A stretch of 64,000 bases of DNA from Epiperipatus broadwayi (Eukaryota; Onychophora; Udeonychophora; Euonychophora; Peripatidae), in contig JAQFVV010006197.1 in the NCBI GenBank assembly GCA_028023455.1, positions 13,701,254 to 13,765,253 on the forward strand, written 5' to 3'. Position 1 is the first letter of the stretch; each line of letters opens with the position of its first letter. Shown piece by piece: positions 48,101-60,870 of this stretch. The position numbers and the translations under genes are program-made. The notes below the pieces were generated by a model. It worked only from the letters and a program-made list of their open reading frames with translations, ran no database searches and was not told the origin of the DNA.

Positions 48101-49852
48101 AAGATGTGAAAACACAAAATCTATACTAAATTATCTTTTTTTTTTTTCCTAATTATAAATATTTATAAAAAATTCTCTAAAAAAGTTTGACATTATTAGT
48201 TCAGTTATTTAAATTTGAACTATTTGATTAGTAAAACAAAGGTTAGGGCTGCTGCAAATGATAAATAGTATATTATGATTTGATATGATTTTTCATGGTG
48301 AGAAAATTATTATCTAATAATTCAAAATTTTGGAACAAAAAGAGTGAGAGAATAGAAACATCATTGATAGATTACTTGCTACTCTCTTAAAATTTAATTC
48401 TAACATCTCAAATATATAGCTATATCACAAACTTTTAATAAGATTTTATATCATCAAAATGCATATTTAAAAATATTATAAGATATTGCTTGAATATATT
48501 CAAACCCACGTTTTTAATTTTTGCTACAGTTTATGTATTAAAAAGCTGTTTTCAGTCTTGATTTAAATATATTATTTATTAGAGATTTTTTTTTTTTTGA
48601 CATATCTCAGTGTGAAAAACATTATTACTGATCATTTTATAGTGATTGTGATTTCGAACAGAAAAATGAGCCGATAAACTTTATACTGTTAACTTTAATT
48701 GTGGAATTATATTTTTCAACCTACCACAGTGTGAGTAAAAAAAAAATTTTTTTTTTTTAAAAAGTAAGCTTCATTTATAAATATTACCAAAGAATTTAGA
48801 ATATATATTTGTTTTTGGGGAAACTCACTTTTGGAAGGTAACCTTATTAATATTTTCTCAAGATTAAGTTAAAATGCTGGAAGAGGGTGGAAACTTTTAG
48901 ACAGCCAAAAAACAAAATAAAATAAATAGATTTTACAAATTTTGTTTTTCCTAGATAATTGGAACCAGATGTTGGCAGCAATTCCATATTAACAGTTGTT
49001 TATGACATTTATTATTTTATTTTTAATAAGCTTTTTAATATATATTTTAAATAGACCATATTTATTTAGCGTTATTCTTTTTTTTTTTGTTTGTTTGTCT
49101 TGCCTCGTTTATATTAATTAAAATCTAAATAATGGATTGATTAGTTGTACAGAAGGTTTTGCACCATTTTAGCTCCAGGAGTTGATAGACCGAGTTTGAT
49201 TCAGGAGCCTTTAGTTCTCAAGGTTATCATTCTATTCTGAACTAAACCACATATAGCAAATATATAAATGAATATATTTTTAAAATGGAATATTGTCTAT
49301 TATCTTTAGTTGAAATATTCAACAATGGAAATAAGGAAAAAGAAAAAAGTATTAAAATATTTTATCAATTATTACGATATTAATATTGGGAAAAGACTCA
49401 AACGAACTGCAATTCTGTTGAATCGTAATGCTTTTTCTATTAAAAAAAATCACACATACCCAATGTAAACAGGAGTTAAAAGACCCTATTGCAAAATATT
49501 AAATAATCAGAATAATGGACCAGCATGTTGTAATATTTACAAATATTTTGTGCTTTACAGATTCATTTGTGTAGTCTTGTTTTGTATTTTTTTCCTGGAC
49601 TTTTGAATGACCATACTTGTTTGTAAATGGCTGCTAATGCTGATAAATATGATTGCATAAGTAGGAAAATATGATAAGCATTTGTGTTTTAGCATTTTAG
49701 AAATTTTTGGTTGAAAATGAATAATCATTTGTCATTGTTTACAAAAATATAAAAACTGATTATTAAATGTATTAACAAACTTTTTATAAAATTATAAATT
49801 TGATTTTGCTAACCAATTTTAATTATTAGATTAGAATCTTAAATAGTAGTCT
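45113..49852. other. A+T-rich non-coding DNA
   Basis: Contains an AC microsatellite (47697-47712) and a tRNA-like relic (49190-49255, minus). Frames 45443-45637 and 46591-46788 are hydrophobic and without motif. No gene seen. Confidence 0.45.
49190..49255 (-). repeat. Probable old tRNA-derived SINE relic
   Basis: On the minus strand, GGTTTAGTTCAGAATAGAATG resembles a D-arm and box A, and CTGAATCAAACTCGG lies where box B would be. It shares the AATGATAA/AATGATTAG block with the relics at 21.6, 34.3 and 43.3 kb. Confidence 0.35.
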
Positions 49853-49992
49853 AAAGTATAATGTTTCTGTCTTGCATTGGTGGTCGAGAGGTCAGCGCGA
49901 CAGCCTTGCACTTGCAGGCAGTTGCCCGGGTTGTGGGTTCGTGTCCCGGCCGATGCTATGACACTTTAAAAAAAAAAAAGTATAATGTTTCT
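49853..49992 (+). mobile_element. tRNA-derived short SINE, full copy with 16-bp TSD
   Basis: Body 49869-49976 with box A-like GGTCGAGAGGTCAGCG, box B-like GGGTTCGTGTCCCGG, the 3' end CCGATGCTATGACACTTT and an A-tail. It is flanked by the exact 16-bp duplication AAAGTATAATGTTTCT (49853-49868 and 49977-49992; the leading As overlap the tail). The perfect duplication and near identity with the 6.2- and 61.9-kb copies mean a recent insertion. It could be mistaken for a tRNA gene, but the acceptor ends do not pair. Confidence 0.9.
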
Positions 49993-51120
49993 CTGTACAC
50001 TGGTCAAAGAAATATAATTGTTCTTGGATAAATGTTATTTAATATTCAAAGTTATTAAAAAAGACTGTGATAATTTTTCAGAAATATTTTAAACACATTG
50101 GTACAAAAAGTCATGAAGATTAAATAATTAGGTCAACATTTTCAAAGATTCTGTATTACTTGATATATAGCATTACTATAGATTGGGGTTTTTTTTTTAC
50201 ATTCTTCTGAAATGGTTTTATTAACAGCATCAGTAGTCATGATGGCTTTTATGCTTTGATTAGACAGATTACATGGGAAGGCTGAACAATATATATTATT
50301 TTTTAGGGAATGGAGAGATGTTTGTAAAAAAATATTGAAAATTTGTCTACTCATTATTAATCCATCTAAGCATAGAATACAATATTACATTGCCACTAAT
50401 GCCACTGCTATTGCTTAAATTCACTCTCTTTTAACTACTGTTAGCATTTGTTTGGTGCTTTTGTATTTATTTGCTAGTAAAAACTGGGACTAGAATATTA
50501 TTTTTATTAATAAAAATAAAACTAAGGATGGCAATATTGTACAAAGAGATCTTTTAAACAGCCATATTGAATTTTTTAAAATACTGACCCGAGACACAAT
50601 TTTCACAATAACTTCAGTTTTTATTATGTTAGAGCAAAAAAAATTACATTAATAGAAACTAGAAAACTAAGGAAAACAAAAAATCTAAGACAAATAATGA
50701 TAACCATTTAAAAATTAAGAAAAAAAAGAAATTTCAACATCCAAAATAATTATTACTTTATTGTTTGTTCATAATTTCTAATTCATCATGGACTAACTTT
50801 AAATTACATCTTCAGTTATAATTTCTTTGTATTCCTCACAAAATACCTGAGATAATCCTTAGCTTCAGAATCTACAAAATAAGTTGCGTATGCATTCTTC
50901 ATTTTTATTTTGCACCCCAAAAGTTCCAAATGTCAAAGGCATCTATAAGAAAAAGATTCATTCTAATAAAAGATACAAAACAAATCATCTCCAGAAGATA
51001 GATATACATTTGTCATTATAGCAATTGGCTTCTTGTTTATCGAAAACTAGAAATTGTAGGTTTCTGTCTGTATCACTGATAAAATGAGTTTCATCTCTTC
51101 ATTTTATATTTTTTTTGTGT
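49993..51120. other. A+T-rich non-coding DNA
   Basis: No gene or element seen; the minus frame 50142-50354 has no recognisable motif. Confidence 0.45.
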
Positions 51121-51190
51121 ACATCAGTGATGTTTATATTCTTTATGCACACCAGTGATGTTTATATTCTTTATGTATACCAGTGATGCT
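51121..51190 (+). repeat. 28-bp minisatellite, about 2.5 copies
   Basis: CAGTGATG recurs at 51125, 51153 and 51181, and the two complete units share CAGTGATGTTTATATTCTTT and ATG. Non-coding. Confidence 0.8.
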
Positions 51191-51853
51191 ATCTTGTTAT
51201 ATTTATTGTATCACATAGATATAATTTATTTGCATATATATCAAGGCATAAACAAGAATCAGAATTTGATTATTTGCCTGCGTATGCAATCTTTCTATAC
51301 ATTTGATTATTAGTTTTGTAACTCATTACTTGTAAACACAAACACATCATATAAACATAATAATAAGTAATAAATTATTCAACTTAAAATTTTTTATACT
51401 TATGAGTCTGATATTATGCTTTATGTTGAGGCTCCATTATAGGCCTTGTTTGTGAATAACATCCAATAAATGTCCATTTGAAGGTGGGTACATATTTTCT
51501 GTCTTTATTGCTTCATGAAAATTACAAAATTGATCAAAAAATAAAAAAATTAAATGCGCTCCTCGATTAAAAATGCTATAAAAAATCCAAATTTTATCGG
51601 ATTTTTTTGTGGTAGACATCTTTGGAATCACATGTTAGAGAGCTATCAAATACCCATATTTTGGTTGATGTCATGCTTATACTTTTTACATCAGTAAAGA
51701 AAAAAAACATTTTGACCCATCAAGAAAGATGCACGGGTCACCCGTGTAATGATGAGAAGCAGTTAAAACAGTCAACAACTGACCCACAACATAGTTTTTC
51801 ATTCTGTCCACCCAAAGTGCTTGCTACAGCTTTTGAGAATATTATCTTTTTTA
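51191..51853. other. Non-coding DNA
   Basis: Frames 51437-51631 (minus) and 51622-51861 (plus) have mixed amino-acid composition but no recognisable family; the second runs into the repeat that follows. Confidence 0.4.
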
Positions 51854-52351
51854 TAATATAAAGAAGGGAATAAACCTTCAGTCATGCACTTTTTTTTTTT
51901 TACAAATTTACACACACCTATAAGCATCAGTTTAAAAAGTATAAGTGGACCACTTATGCTTAGAGTTTATTGATATATGAGCCAACCTTTGCTCACCATG
52001 ATAAATCAGGGCTTTTAACTTATTGCATGCCTGATATATAATTTGATAAATGAATTTTACAAATTTATTCACTCTATAGCTGCAAAGAGATGTAATCTCA
52101 TTTTTAACCTCCTGAGATTCAAAATAAATATTAAAATTTGAATTTATTGTAATAAATAGTTACTTATATAGTGCTTGACTCATAAGTAATATAAAAGCCC
52201 TTATTTCAGCATAGTCAACAAAGGTTGACTTCTATAATGATAATCTCAATGCGTAAGTGCCACTTATGTTTTTTAAACTGATGCTTACAAATGAGTGCAT
52301 GGAAATTCATAAAAAGTGCATGAGCTGAAGTTTATTCCCTTCTTTATATTA
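51854..52351. mobile_element. 498-bp long-TIR MITE
   Basis: The ends TAATATAAAGAAGGGAATAA and its complement form the outer part of inverted repeats that extend, with gaps, about 170 bp inwards. Matching inner blocks include AAGCATCAGTTTAAAAA, ACCTTTG and AAGCCCT or their complements (around 51924-52018 and 52190-52290). No transposase. A partial second copy lies at 55870-56055. The target-site duplication is not clear; TA or TTA are possible because the flanks are A+T-rich. Confidence 0.78.
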
Positions 52352-54099
52352 CATACTGTAATGCTAGCAAGATATATATATAACCCACATATATCTGCAT
52401 TACATATTTTATAATTTAACCTTTTCCTGACACAAATTCCAGTTGGCTGAGTGAGATAAAACTCTAAACTTTTGATTGGCCAATTACACAATCAGCAATA
52501 AAAATATATTCATCTTTTAATATTATATTTGTTTTAATTTTGTTTGTAAAAAGTATATTAATAATTTGTCAGATTATGAAAGTGAATGAAAATTTTTTTA
52601 AAAATAAATTTCTATTTAGAATTATAAAAAATATTCCATAGTGGGAGAACCTAAAAAGATCATTGTAACCTATTACAAAGTGTTGCTTACATCATGGACT
52701 TAGTAAAGAATTTTTTTTACTAAAATCTTACTATTTTTGTAAAATAACTATATTTTCAGCATATTTTATCTAAATAATTTATAATATGTCAAAAAATACT
52801 TTAAAAATACTCTAAAATGTTCATTTTCATTTTCAAAATCAAAACAAAGAAGTTGGAGTGATGAAAATTATTGACAAGCAGTCTCTTTTGACCACTTTGA
52901 GCAACAACCAATCAGCAACTAGGAAAGACTGCCTTCTTCCATTGTTAAAGCTTAAATTTGAATATTATTGATTTTTTACTTGTAAAATAATTCAAGAGAG
53001 GGCAGCATCTTATGGTACTTTTTTAAGCTTTAAAATGACAGTAAATTCTTTATGGGAGCATTAAAAGTGACGAAATTTGAGTGACTTGAAGCCATGGTTG
53101 TTTATAACTGGAGAAGTCATGGAAAGAGTTAAAAAATTATGATCAAATTTATTTGAAAAAATAGTTAAAAGCACAATTATTTAAGTAGTTTTCAAACATT
53201 GTTTTGTAAAAATAAAAAAGAGATTGCATTATATTTTCTTTTAAATGAGAATAAAGCTTTTATTAACAATAGGGTAGGGAAAGAATTAGGAGAAATAAAA
53301 ATTTAAAATTTACTCTCCTTTTTATAAAATGAAAAAAAAGTTAATAGAATAAATGTGTAAAAGTAAATCTTAGTAAAAATCTGAAATAAAAAAAGAATTA
53401 ATTAATTAGTGAAAGTAAACTTTTGAATGCCAATAAAATTTTTCCTGTCTGATAATAATATTGGAATTGTAACAACTAAAAACTATGTAAGCTATCTCTT
53501 TGGGATAGAAGTGAGAGATAGTAGATTAATCTAGAAAAAAGATTAGATTAAAGAAAAATGTAAAAATCAATTAGATTTACCCATTTGACTTTCAGATGAC
53601 AGAGAAACATCTTTTGCCCAATTCATTCCCTGGTGAATTTTTTCATAAATATTATATGTTAAAATGCATGTAAAACAGTATATTTTATTATAATATATTT
53701 TCCCCCCTGAAACATTGCAAAATTCAAAATTCCCACTCATACAATAGACAAGCCCTGCTCTGATATGTTCAGCCATTGTCTGCTGCCAAGGCTGTAAAAC
53801 ATTCTGCATTTTATGATATTAAAGTTTCCAATGATGCAAAAACATATTTATTTGTGAATTTATTATGGTTTTAGATATTTTTTAAAAATAATTTGCACTA
53901 TATTTATTAGATATCAAGAAATAAAAAATATTAATAACTTATTTTGACTTGAAATACTTTGTTTTCAAAAATATAATGTTATATTAGCAACTAACATAAA
54001 TATGGCCTGAAGCAAATTAAAAAATTCTACCTCTGACATAAACAATCTACTTTATTTACGAGTAAGAAAATATCAAGAAAATATCATAATTTTGCAATA
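52352..54099. other. A+T-rich non-coding DNA
   Basis: No gene. The frame 53567-53809 (minus) has mixed composition but no recognisable domain. Confidence 0.45.
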
Positions 54100-54560
54100 A
54101 ATATTCAAACCATTTAAACTTTTAAAGCATAATTAATTAGATATTAAATAAATAAATAAATATTCATTCAGATTCTTAAAAATAAGAAACAAGAAATATT
54201 TCATTGATTTTATAAACTGAAAATAATCTTTCTAGAAACGATGATGTCTAACATCTTTTGTTTTGATTACGGCCACATTTTTTTAGTATTTACAGAAACA
54301 AAATGTGAACATTTAAAATTTATTTCAATAGTGGGCAAAAATATCTATCGAATGAAGTCAAATTTATTATTTTCTGACATTTAATAATCATTTTATCATA
54401 TATTTTATGTTAGATATGTGAGACAAAGAAAACTCAGAAAAGGCTAAATATGGTAGGGTTAAAGGAAATGTAAAACTTAATTAAAAAACTAGATTTAAAG
54501 TATAAAAGTTATGATAAGGAAAACAACAATGGGAGAGAGGGTATAAAACTCCCAATCTGT
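54100..54560 (+). repeat. Diverged dispersed repeat, copy 1
   Basis: Matches 61385-61800 in order and orientation: AAACTTTTAAAGCAT, then TTAGATATTAA, ATTCATTCAGATT, later ATGAAGTCAAATTTATTAT with TTCTGA, and then a GAGA/AAAACAAAGAAA...TTAATTAAA block. Both copies are non-coding and A+T-rich. Confidence 0.6.
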
Positions 54561-55869
54561 TGTTATATTATTCCACTCTTGAGTCTGTAACTCATTCCGG
54601 GCTTTAATCTGTTGATCATTCTGATCTTCATTTTGAAATTGATGCATTACATCATTCATTACTCCAGAGATTCAGAAATCTAAGGACAAAATAGAACCAT
54701 TCATTACTGCAGCAGAAAATATTGCATAATCCACAGAATTAGTGAGATGCATTACTAGATTGCCTTAGAATTGTTTGATTGGGCTTCAGATCCCTAAGTC
54801 CTCTGCCAAAATCAACTATCCATGCCACTACTCTCTATCTCTCCCATTGTTGAGTTGCAGAATAGAAGACAACAAGCCCTGAAACCATGGATGGAAACCA
54901 AAAAACCAACTGGTTGGAAAGTGACCCTAATGAAAACCAAAACCAAATAAACTGTGTGATCTAATCTCATGAAAACCAGGGTAAATATTTTTTCCCATAA
55001 TAATTGTCTATAGACACTTTATTTTTAAATGAAATGAATTGTAATGAAAGACTGTTATAAAATTTAGTTCTGATTAATCATTTATATTTTTCTATGTAAA
55101 TTTTCATAATGTTATATTACAATGTGTGTACTTGAATAAATATTAATGTTTGCTTAATTATTATTTGGTCTATTCTCTCTCTCTTGTCACTGTATTGCCA
55201 TTTATTTAAAGAGATAAATGTTTATATGTGTTAAGTTAATGCACTGGACTCACTGAATAAGATTAGAAGCTAACCTGGGATTTGTCACGCACTGGATTGT
55301 GTGCCTGTTGTTCAAGCATGATAGCTATATGGTTGCTGGCATCAGAGTTTGATCCTCAAAACAAATAAAGTGCTTTGGTTGGCAGGGTTTTGTTCCAATA
55401 GTCAAGGCAGGCCATAGTCAGGAAATGTGGCCATGTTATGCTTTTGTATAGCCTGAGCTGATCATGGGTATTATTGGTGGCTATGCTATCAATAGTATTC
55501 TCCCCTTTGCTTGAAGGTATTAAAGTTATAAAATAATAATTATCAAGAACTTTTGTATTAAGCATGATAATAAGCTTAGTTAAAGTCAAGAGATATTAAA
55601 GTAAATGTTAAGACTGATTAAAGTTTTAGATCCAAAAGATATTAAAGTTATGTTAAAAGTATTTAAACCTAGCAAGAATAATGTTTATTAAACCTAGTTA
55701 ATAAAGCTTTTTATTGAGAAGCAATGTATAAATGGATTATTTAATCCAATAAATTCAAAATTTAATGTTTATTTTTAGTTGCAAATTGTTAAAAATGAGA
55801 TTCTATCTCTCTCCTGCTATAGAATGAATGAGTTTGTGCAATTCATCTGCCAAATTATATATGAGACAC
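54561..55869. other. Non-coding DNA, somewhat richer in G+C
   Basis: 54545-54960 and 55220-55500 are less A+T-rich than their surroundings and may be parts of unidentified repeats. The minus frame 55356-55589 has no recognisable motif. Confidence 0.4.
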
Positions 55870-56055
55870 ACAATAGATTACAAGCCTTGATTTCAGCACA
55901 GTGAACAAAAGTTGGCTTATATAATGATGACCTCTAAATATAAGTAGTCCACATGTGCTTTTTAAACTGATGCTGTCAGGTGAGTGCATGTAATTCATAA
56001 AAAAGACATGAATGGAGATTTATTTTCTCTTTTACATTACATATGTAGTCAAGTG
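55870..56055 (+). repeat. Partial copy of the long-TIR MITE
   Basis: Matches the right half of the element at 52185-52355: AAGCCTTGATTTCAGCACAGT, AAAGTTGGCTT-TATAATGAT, CTTTTTAAACTGATGCT, GAGTGCATG and the terminal TTTTACATTACAT region. The left half is absent. Confidence 0.7.
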
Positions 56056-56715
56056 CTATATAAATAGACTATTAATTTTTTTGTTAGAATTTGAAAATTA
56101 AGTTTGTTCACATATTTATGACTATTTTGCAGAATGTTTATGTAATATTTATTTTTTTAAAATAATAATGTTATTAATATTTTATTTAAAAGTAATTACT
56201 TTTAAAAAAAAAAAAAAAGACACATAAAACTTGTAATTATCTGAAAAGGAACATTTTCATATTAACTGTAGCAAATTTATTTTTATTTTTAAATAACTAT
56301 GAGTAGAATTTTTAATTTTTAATAGAATTTTGTGGCCTTTATATAGTCTAAATAATAAAACAAATCTAATTTTTTTAATTTAATATTTTTATCGATGATG
56401 AAGTAACAATCTAATAAGGAAAAAAAATCATTGATCTCATTATATAATTAGATTTATTGAATTTGTTTTTTTTTTCTATTTGCAAAGTTGAAATATAATT
56501 TTTTAAGAATAATTTTCATTTGTACTTATATTTATAAAAAATAATTTGAAATTTGTAAAAATATAATAAACAATAAAAATAAATTTGATAGATTAAAAAG
56601 TTGGAAATATATTCCTATCTGTGACTAGGCTGTCACCAAAGATGCCTATGTACATCTATTAGCATTAAGGTATAGACTGGACACATCTCTTTAATATACC
56701 AATCAAGTCTTTTAT
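56056..56715. other. A+T-rich non-coding DNA
   Basis: T and A runs only; no feature recognised. Confidence 0.45.
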
Positions 56716-56957
56716 ACATTTATACTAATACATTGTACAGGCTTAATACCTGCATTTATATATGTAATATATGCGGGATTCGAACTCAGACTTTCACATG
56801 ACCCACAACTCTCAGTGCCATTTTAAATTGCTGACCCACCTGATCACACACATGCTGAAAAGATAATGTGTGTGATCAGGTGGGTCAGCAATATAAGATG
56901 GCACTGTGAGTTGTGGACCAGGTGAAAATCTGAGTTCGAATCCCACATTTATACTAA
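56716..56957. mobile_element. Family 1 repeat, minimal inverted dimer with TSD
   Basis: The 216-bp element (56729-56944) consists only of the tRNA-like ends of family 1, joined head to head: a minus copy from TACATTGTACAGG through CGGGATTCGAACTC to CACCTGATCACACACATG, then after about 14 bases a plus copy from ATGTGTGTGATCAGGTGGG to GAGTTCGAATCCC. The hammerhead is absent. An exact 13-bp duplication ACATTTATACTAA (56716-56728 and 56945-56957) frames it. It begins and ends at the same family positions as the 37.7-kb palindrome. The minus frame 56812-57015 is a shadow. Confidence 0.87.
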
Positions 56958-59148
56958 GTAAATATGTATATATCTGATAGTTATTGATTTGATTGTTTTT
57001 ACATTTAAAATGCATTGACTGATCATGTTCATTGTTTATTGATAAATGAAAAGCCTTTTTTTAAAATATCAATGATGACCTGTTTCTTTACAGAAATTAA
57101 ATTAATAAATATTTATTTTAGAATGAAGTTAGAAAAACATTTTTGTTCTCAACGTTAATGTTAAATTCAACTATTGTTTCGATTTGGTAATATTTTCAAA
57201 CTGTGCAAATATGAAAACAGACAACCTCATTATTCATTAGTTTTTTCAACTTTTCATTTTATAATATTCTTATCAATATATACATATTCTGATAAGAATG
57301 TCAAGGCAAAGTATGAGGTTATTTGAGAAACATTTGCCATAATTGAATATTTTTTTGTGCATTATGTATGGATTTCAAATATAAATTGTAATGAATTGTA
57401 ATTATTTTTTACTTCAATCCTAGTTTAAGATATATCAGCATAGATATGCAAAATAGCTTTGATTTAAAAATATTTATTTTGAAATAAATTATTGATGAAA
57501 TAAATTCCGTTTTCATTATTTTCTCAATTTTATCAGAAAATTCTTATATTTGTGTTAGTATAATCAACTATATTTGTGCTTGTATAAATATTATTTTATT
57601 ATCTGTAAGTTTTAAAATAAACTCTGATAAATTTAGTAACCACCTTTAATCATTTAACTGTGATAAAAATCACATCTTTCATAAATAAAATTTAAATGTC
57701 ATTAAGTAAGTAAAAAAAAAATTAAATTTACTTTTATTGTTACCATTTAAGTAATAATCCCTTAAATGTGTATTTTTTTCATTAAAATAGAATATGAAAT
57801 TGTAATGTCACTCTTTTGCATCGAGTTTGTATTTTATAATATTAGTCAATGAATAATGCAATAATGAATTAAACTGTTTATATATTTGTCATCACTTTTA
57901 TACAAGAATTAGTCATTTCAGAAACTTAGTCATAATAGTTTTAAATTAGGAAGTTATGTGAGTTTGTGGCTCAGGTGTGTAAATATGTTTTTTCAATGAT
58001 GAAAATACTAATTCATACCCAGAAAAGGAATTGAATGAAGTGATGTCTGTAGAGTTCTTTGCAATTGTTTGGTAATTATTTATACATGTATTTTTAAAGC
58101 ACAAATATGAACAATATAAAGCAGTAAAAATTACACTGGAAGTTAATTACAATAAGCAGAAATTAGTTACAATAAAAGAAAGCAGTCATAAAAAGCATGG
58201 ACATTATTTAAGCAAAACAATTTATGATAGAATTGCAATGCATCTTTTAGAAAAATATGACATGGAAATAGATAGCAACTCAAGGATATCTATAATGGCT
58301 GAGAAAGACTGAAGTTCACTGTTGACTAATTGCTATAAGATTTCACTAAAGAAACAACTATTAAATCTCTTGATGTGAAAGGACACATGTTGCAATTAGT
58401 TCTCAAGTAGAAGTGATTGTAATATATTGTTGGAACATAATTTGCTTTTCATTATATGTAATAAAATAAAAAAAAATATTTCTATTACTGGTAGAGAATG
58501 GTTTCAAGTGATAGAAATTTATGTTAGTATTACAAAAAAATTTCTTTGTCACAGTAAATCCAAAATAATTAAAGTTGAAGAGAAAATTCAGGGATTGGTT
58601 GTTAGGGGAAAATTCATCCAATTGAAAAGTTTGAATGGGCCATGCCTGTAGTGGTAATAATCAAACCTTATAACCAGATCTGAACATATAGCAAATATAG
58701 AATAACAGTCAATAAACGCTTAAGCAAGGGAGAATATTAATTGACAAATGTGAAAGAGGTAATAATGAATCTTCAAAAAAACATCATGGTTTATTAGACT
58801 CAATCTTAACTCTTTCTTCCATCAGATACTAATTGTAAGCAGCCTTTTTGTTTTCCATATGGTTTGAAACTTGACTGCACTATTTTACTTATGTTCAATT
58901 TCCTGATTTTTTATTAAGGAACTTAAATAATTTAGGAGTAAGTAATTTAACATAAGTGTGTAATAAATCATGGACTCAATATGTTTATGCAATCATTAGT
59001 ATAATATGTTCAATACATACAACATTTCACATCTTATTATTTTCAAAAAATTCACAATTCTATTTTCAATATCTAACTATAAGCTAATATTATTTCCATA
59101 CAAAGTTTCTTTACTCTATTCTCTAAACTATATATAAATTAATATTAA
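56958..59148. other. A+T-rich non-coding DNA
   Basis: The overlapping antisense frames 58403-58621 and 58427-58651 have no recognisable motif. Nothing else seen. Confidence 0.45.
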
Positions 59149-59276
59149 TACATTGTACAGGCTTAAACCTGCATTTATATATGTAATATATGCAGGATTC
59201 AAACTCAGACTTTCACATGACCCACTACTTTCACAGCCATCTTATATTGCTGACCCACCTGATCACACACATGTTG
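59149..59276 (-). repeat. Family 1 repeat fragment (tRNA-like end only)
   Basis: Starts at the same end as the other copies (TACATTGTACAGG) and runs through CAGGATTCAAACTC (decayed box B on the minus strand) to CACCTGATCACACACATGTTG, just short of the hammerhead. No inverted partner and no clear target-site duplication. The frame 59153-59335 is a shadow. Confidence 0.8.
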
Positions 59277-60684
59277 TAATTCCATGCTATTTTTTACATT
59301 TGTCCACTTTCAGTTTATTAATTCCTGAGGTTTAGAAAATCATAATAAAGATTGAGATGACCTGTTTAGTTCCCCTGTTACTTTTTTTTCCAGGACTGAA
59401 TTCCCAAGAAAATATATCCCTCACAGAATTTTTCCACTGCTTCAAACTGCAGTTCTCACATGATCACAAAGATGCAGAAAAGAAATAGCTTTTAATCATC
59501 TTATTCTAACTTCTATAAATATAAAATCTGTATTAAATTCCTTTGTTACCTGAAGTATTTCCTCTGGATAATAATGGATATTTTATTTTGTAATCTTATT
59601 TTCCCATTCAATGTAATTATAGATAATTTTCAAACTTAATTTGCTTTCCTTTGCTTTGAATTCCCTGTAACTTTAATTTTCTAATTTTGTTTGCTAATAT
59701 CAATATTTTACTTTTATTTATTAAAAAAAAAAACCTCAAACTAGATGAAATAAATAATTCTTCAATTATAAAAAAGTGGAGTTCCCATTTAAAAAAAAGC
59801 AAAACAAATAAATGCTTTCTGCAGAGAAATAGGATTTATAAAGTGAACACATAGAAACTTATCTTCAAAAACCAAAAATTACCTAACTGAAAGTTAAAGA
59901 TTTTTTTTAATGTAAATTTTTTTGACCAAATTTCATATTTGAAATGAAACAAAATAAAACATTTTAAAGATGTATTTACAAATTTTATTAGAAGATTGAC
60001 AAAAATTATATCCTGATACTAATAACACAATTGACAAAGATATATTAAGATATTCATTGTTATATTTTGGATGCAATGAAAAGCAAAGATTAAAATCTAT
60101 ATGAAAAAGATGAGAAACGTTTTATCATTGTGTTCTCTATTTTTAAATTTAGTTTTTATTTCTGATATATACTGTAAGATATTTAATTAGAAATTGCTTA
60201 ACTCAAGTATTGATCAATTCAAATGTTGTAATTGTAAAAAGCAATTTGTTGCTGTATTTCTTATGCTAACAAAATTCTTTATAGTTTAAAAATGAAACAA
60301 AACCTTACAGATTTTTTGATTTTGGTAGTTTATTATATTTAATTACATTTTTAAAATTGCTTTGAATATAAACTGATTTTTTTAAATTATCTTTATAATT
60401 TATCAAAAAAGCAGAATTTTAGAAACTTATTTTTATCTATTTAATTTTAATTTATTTGATGGTTGAACATATATATTTGCTTATTTATCTCACCTCCCCA
60501 TTTCTTTTCTGTTTTGGTCAACTAGATGCTAACATTGTATTTATTTGAAATTGAAACATAGAAGTGTATAAAAACAAAATAGTTTTTAAAATGCTTTTTA
60601 TTAACTTAAAACTTCTGTTTATTTAAAATAGGTTCAATCTTGAAAACAATTTTTAACCAAATTCTTTCAAATGGATTTCTTCAA
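59277..60684. other. A+T-rich non-coding DNA
   Basis: No feature recognised; the frame 59617-59802 is without motif. Confidence 0.45.
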
Positions 60685-60870
60685 ATTTTGTGCATGTGTT
60701 TGATTTCAATGCTAATGCAATATAACATTGCAATATTTTAGGTTTATGCAGCCAAATACTATTGGTAGGCCATATTTAAAAACCACACTCAAATCACGTT
60801 GGTATAGTTTTGAGTCATGCACAATAAACACAATATTTTTTAAGCAAATGTTTTTATTTAACTCTTCCAT
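60685..60870 (+). repeat. Diverged dispersed repeat, copy 1
   Basis: Shares with 62130-62290 the ordered blocks ATGCAATATAACATTGCAATATTT (with small differences), GCAGCC-AATACT-TTGG-AG, AATACTATTGG or a variant, TTTTGAGTC, GCACAATA and a T-rich end followed by ATT-AACT. Non-coding. Confidence 0.6.

Noticed and set aside
49869-49976. Intact tRNA gene
   Set aside because: Boxes A and B are present, but the ends do not form an acceptor stem, an A-tail follows and target-site duplications flank it; it is a SINE.
51121-51190. CRISPR-like repeat array
   Set aside because: Just 2.5 direct units of 28 bp without distinct spacers, in eukaryotic DNA; it is a minisatellite.
54218-54250. GAAAC followed by GTC resembling a hammerhead end
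   Set aside because: The upstream core reads CTGAAAA rather than CUGANGA, and no stem II is present.
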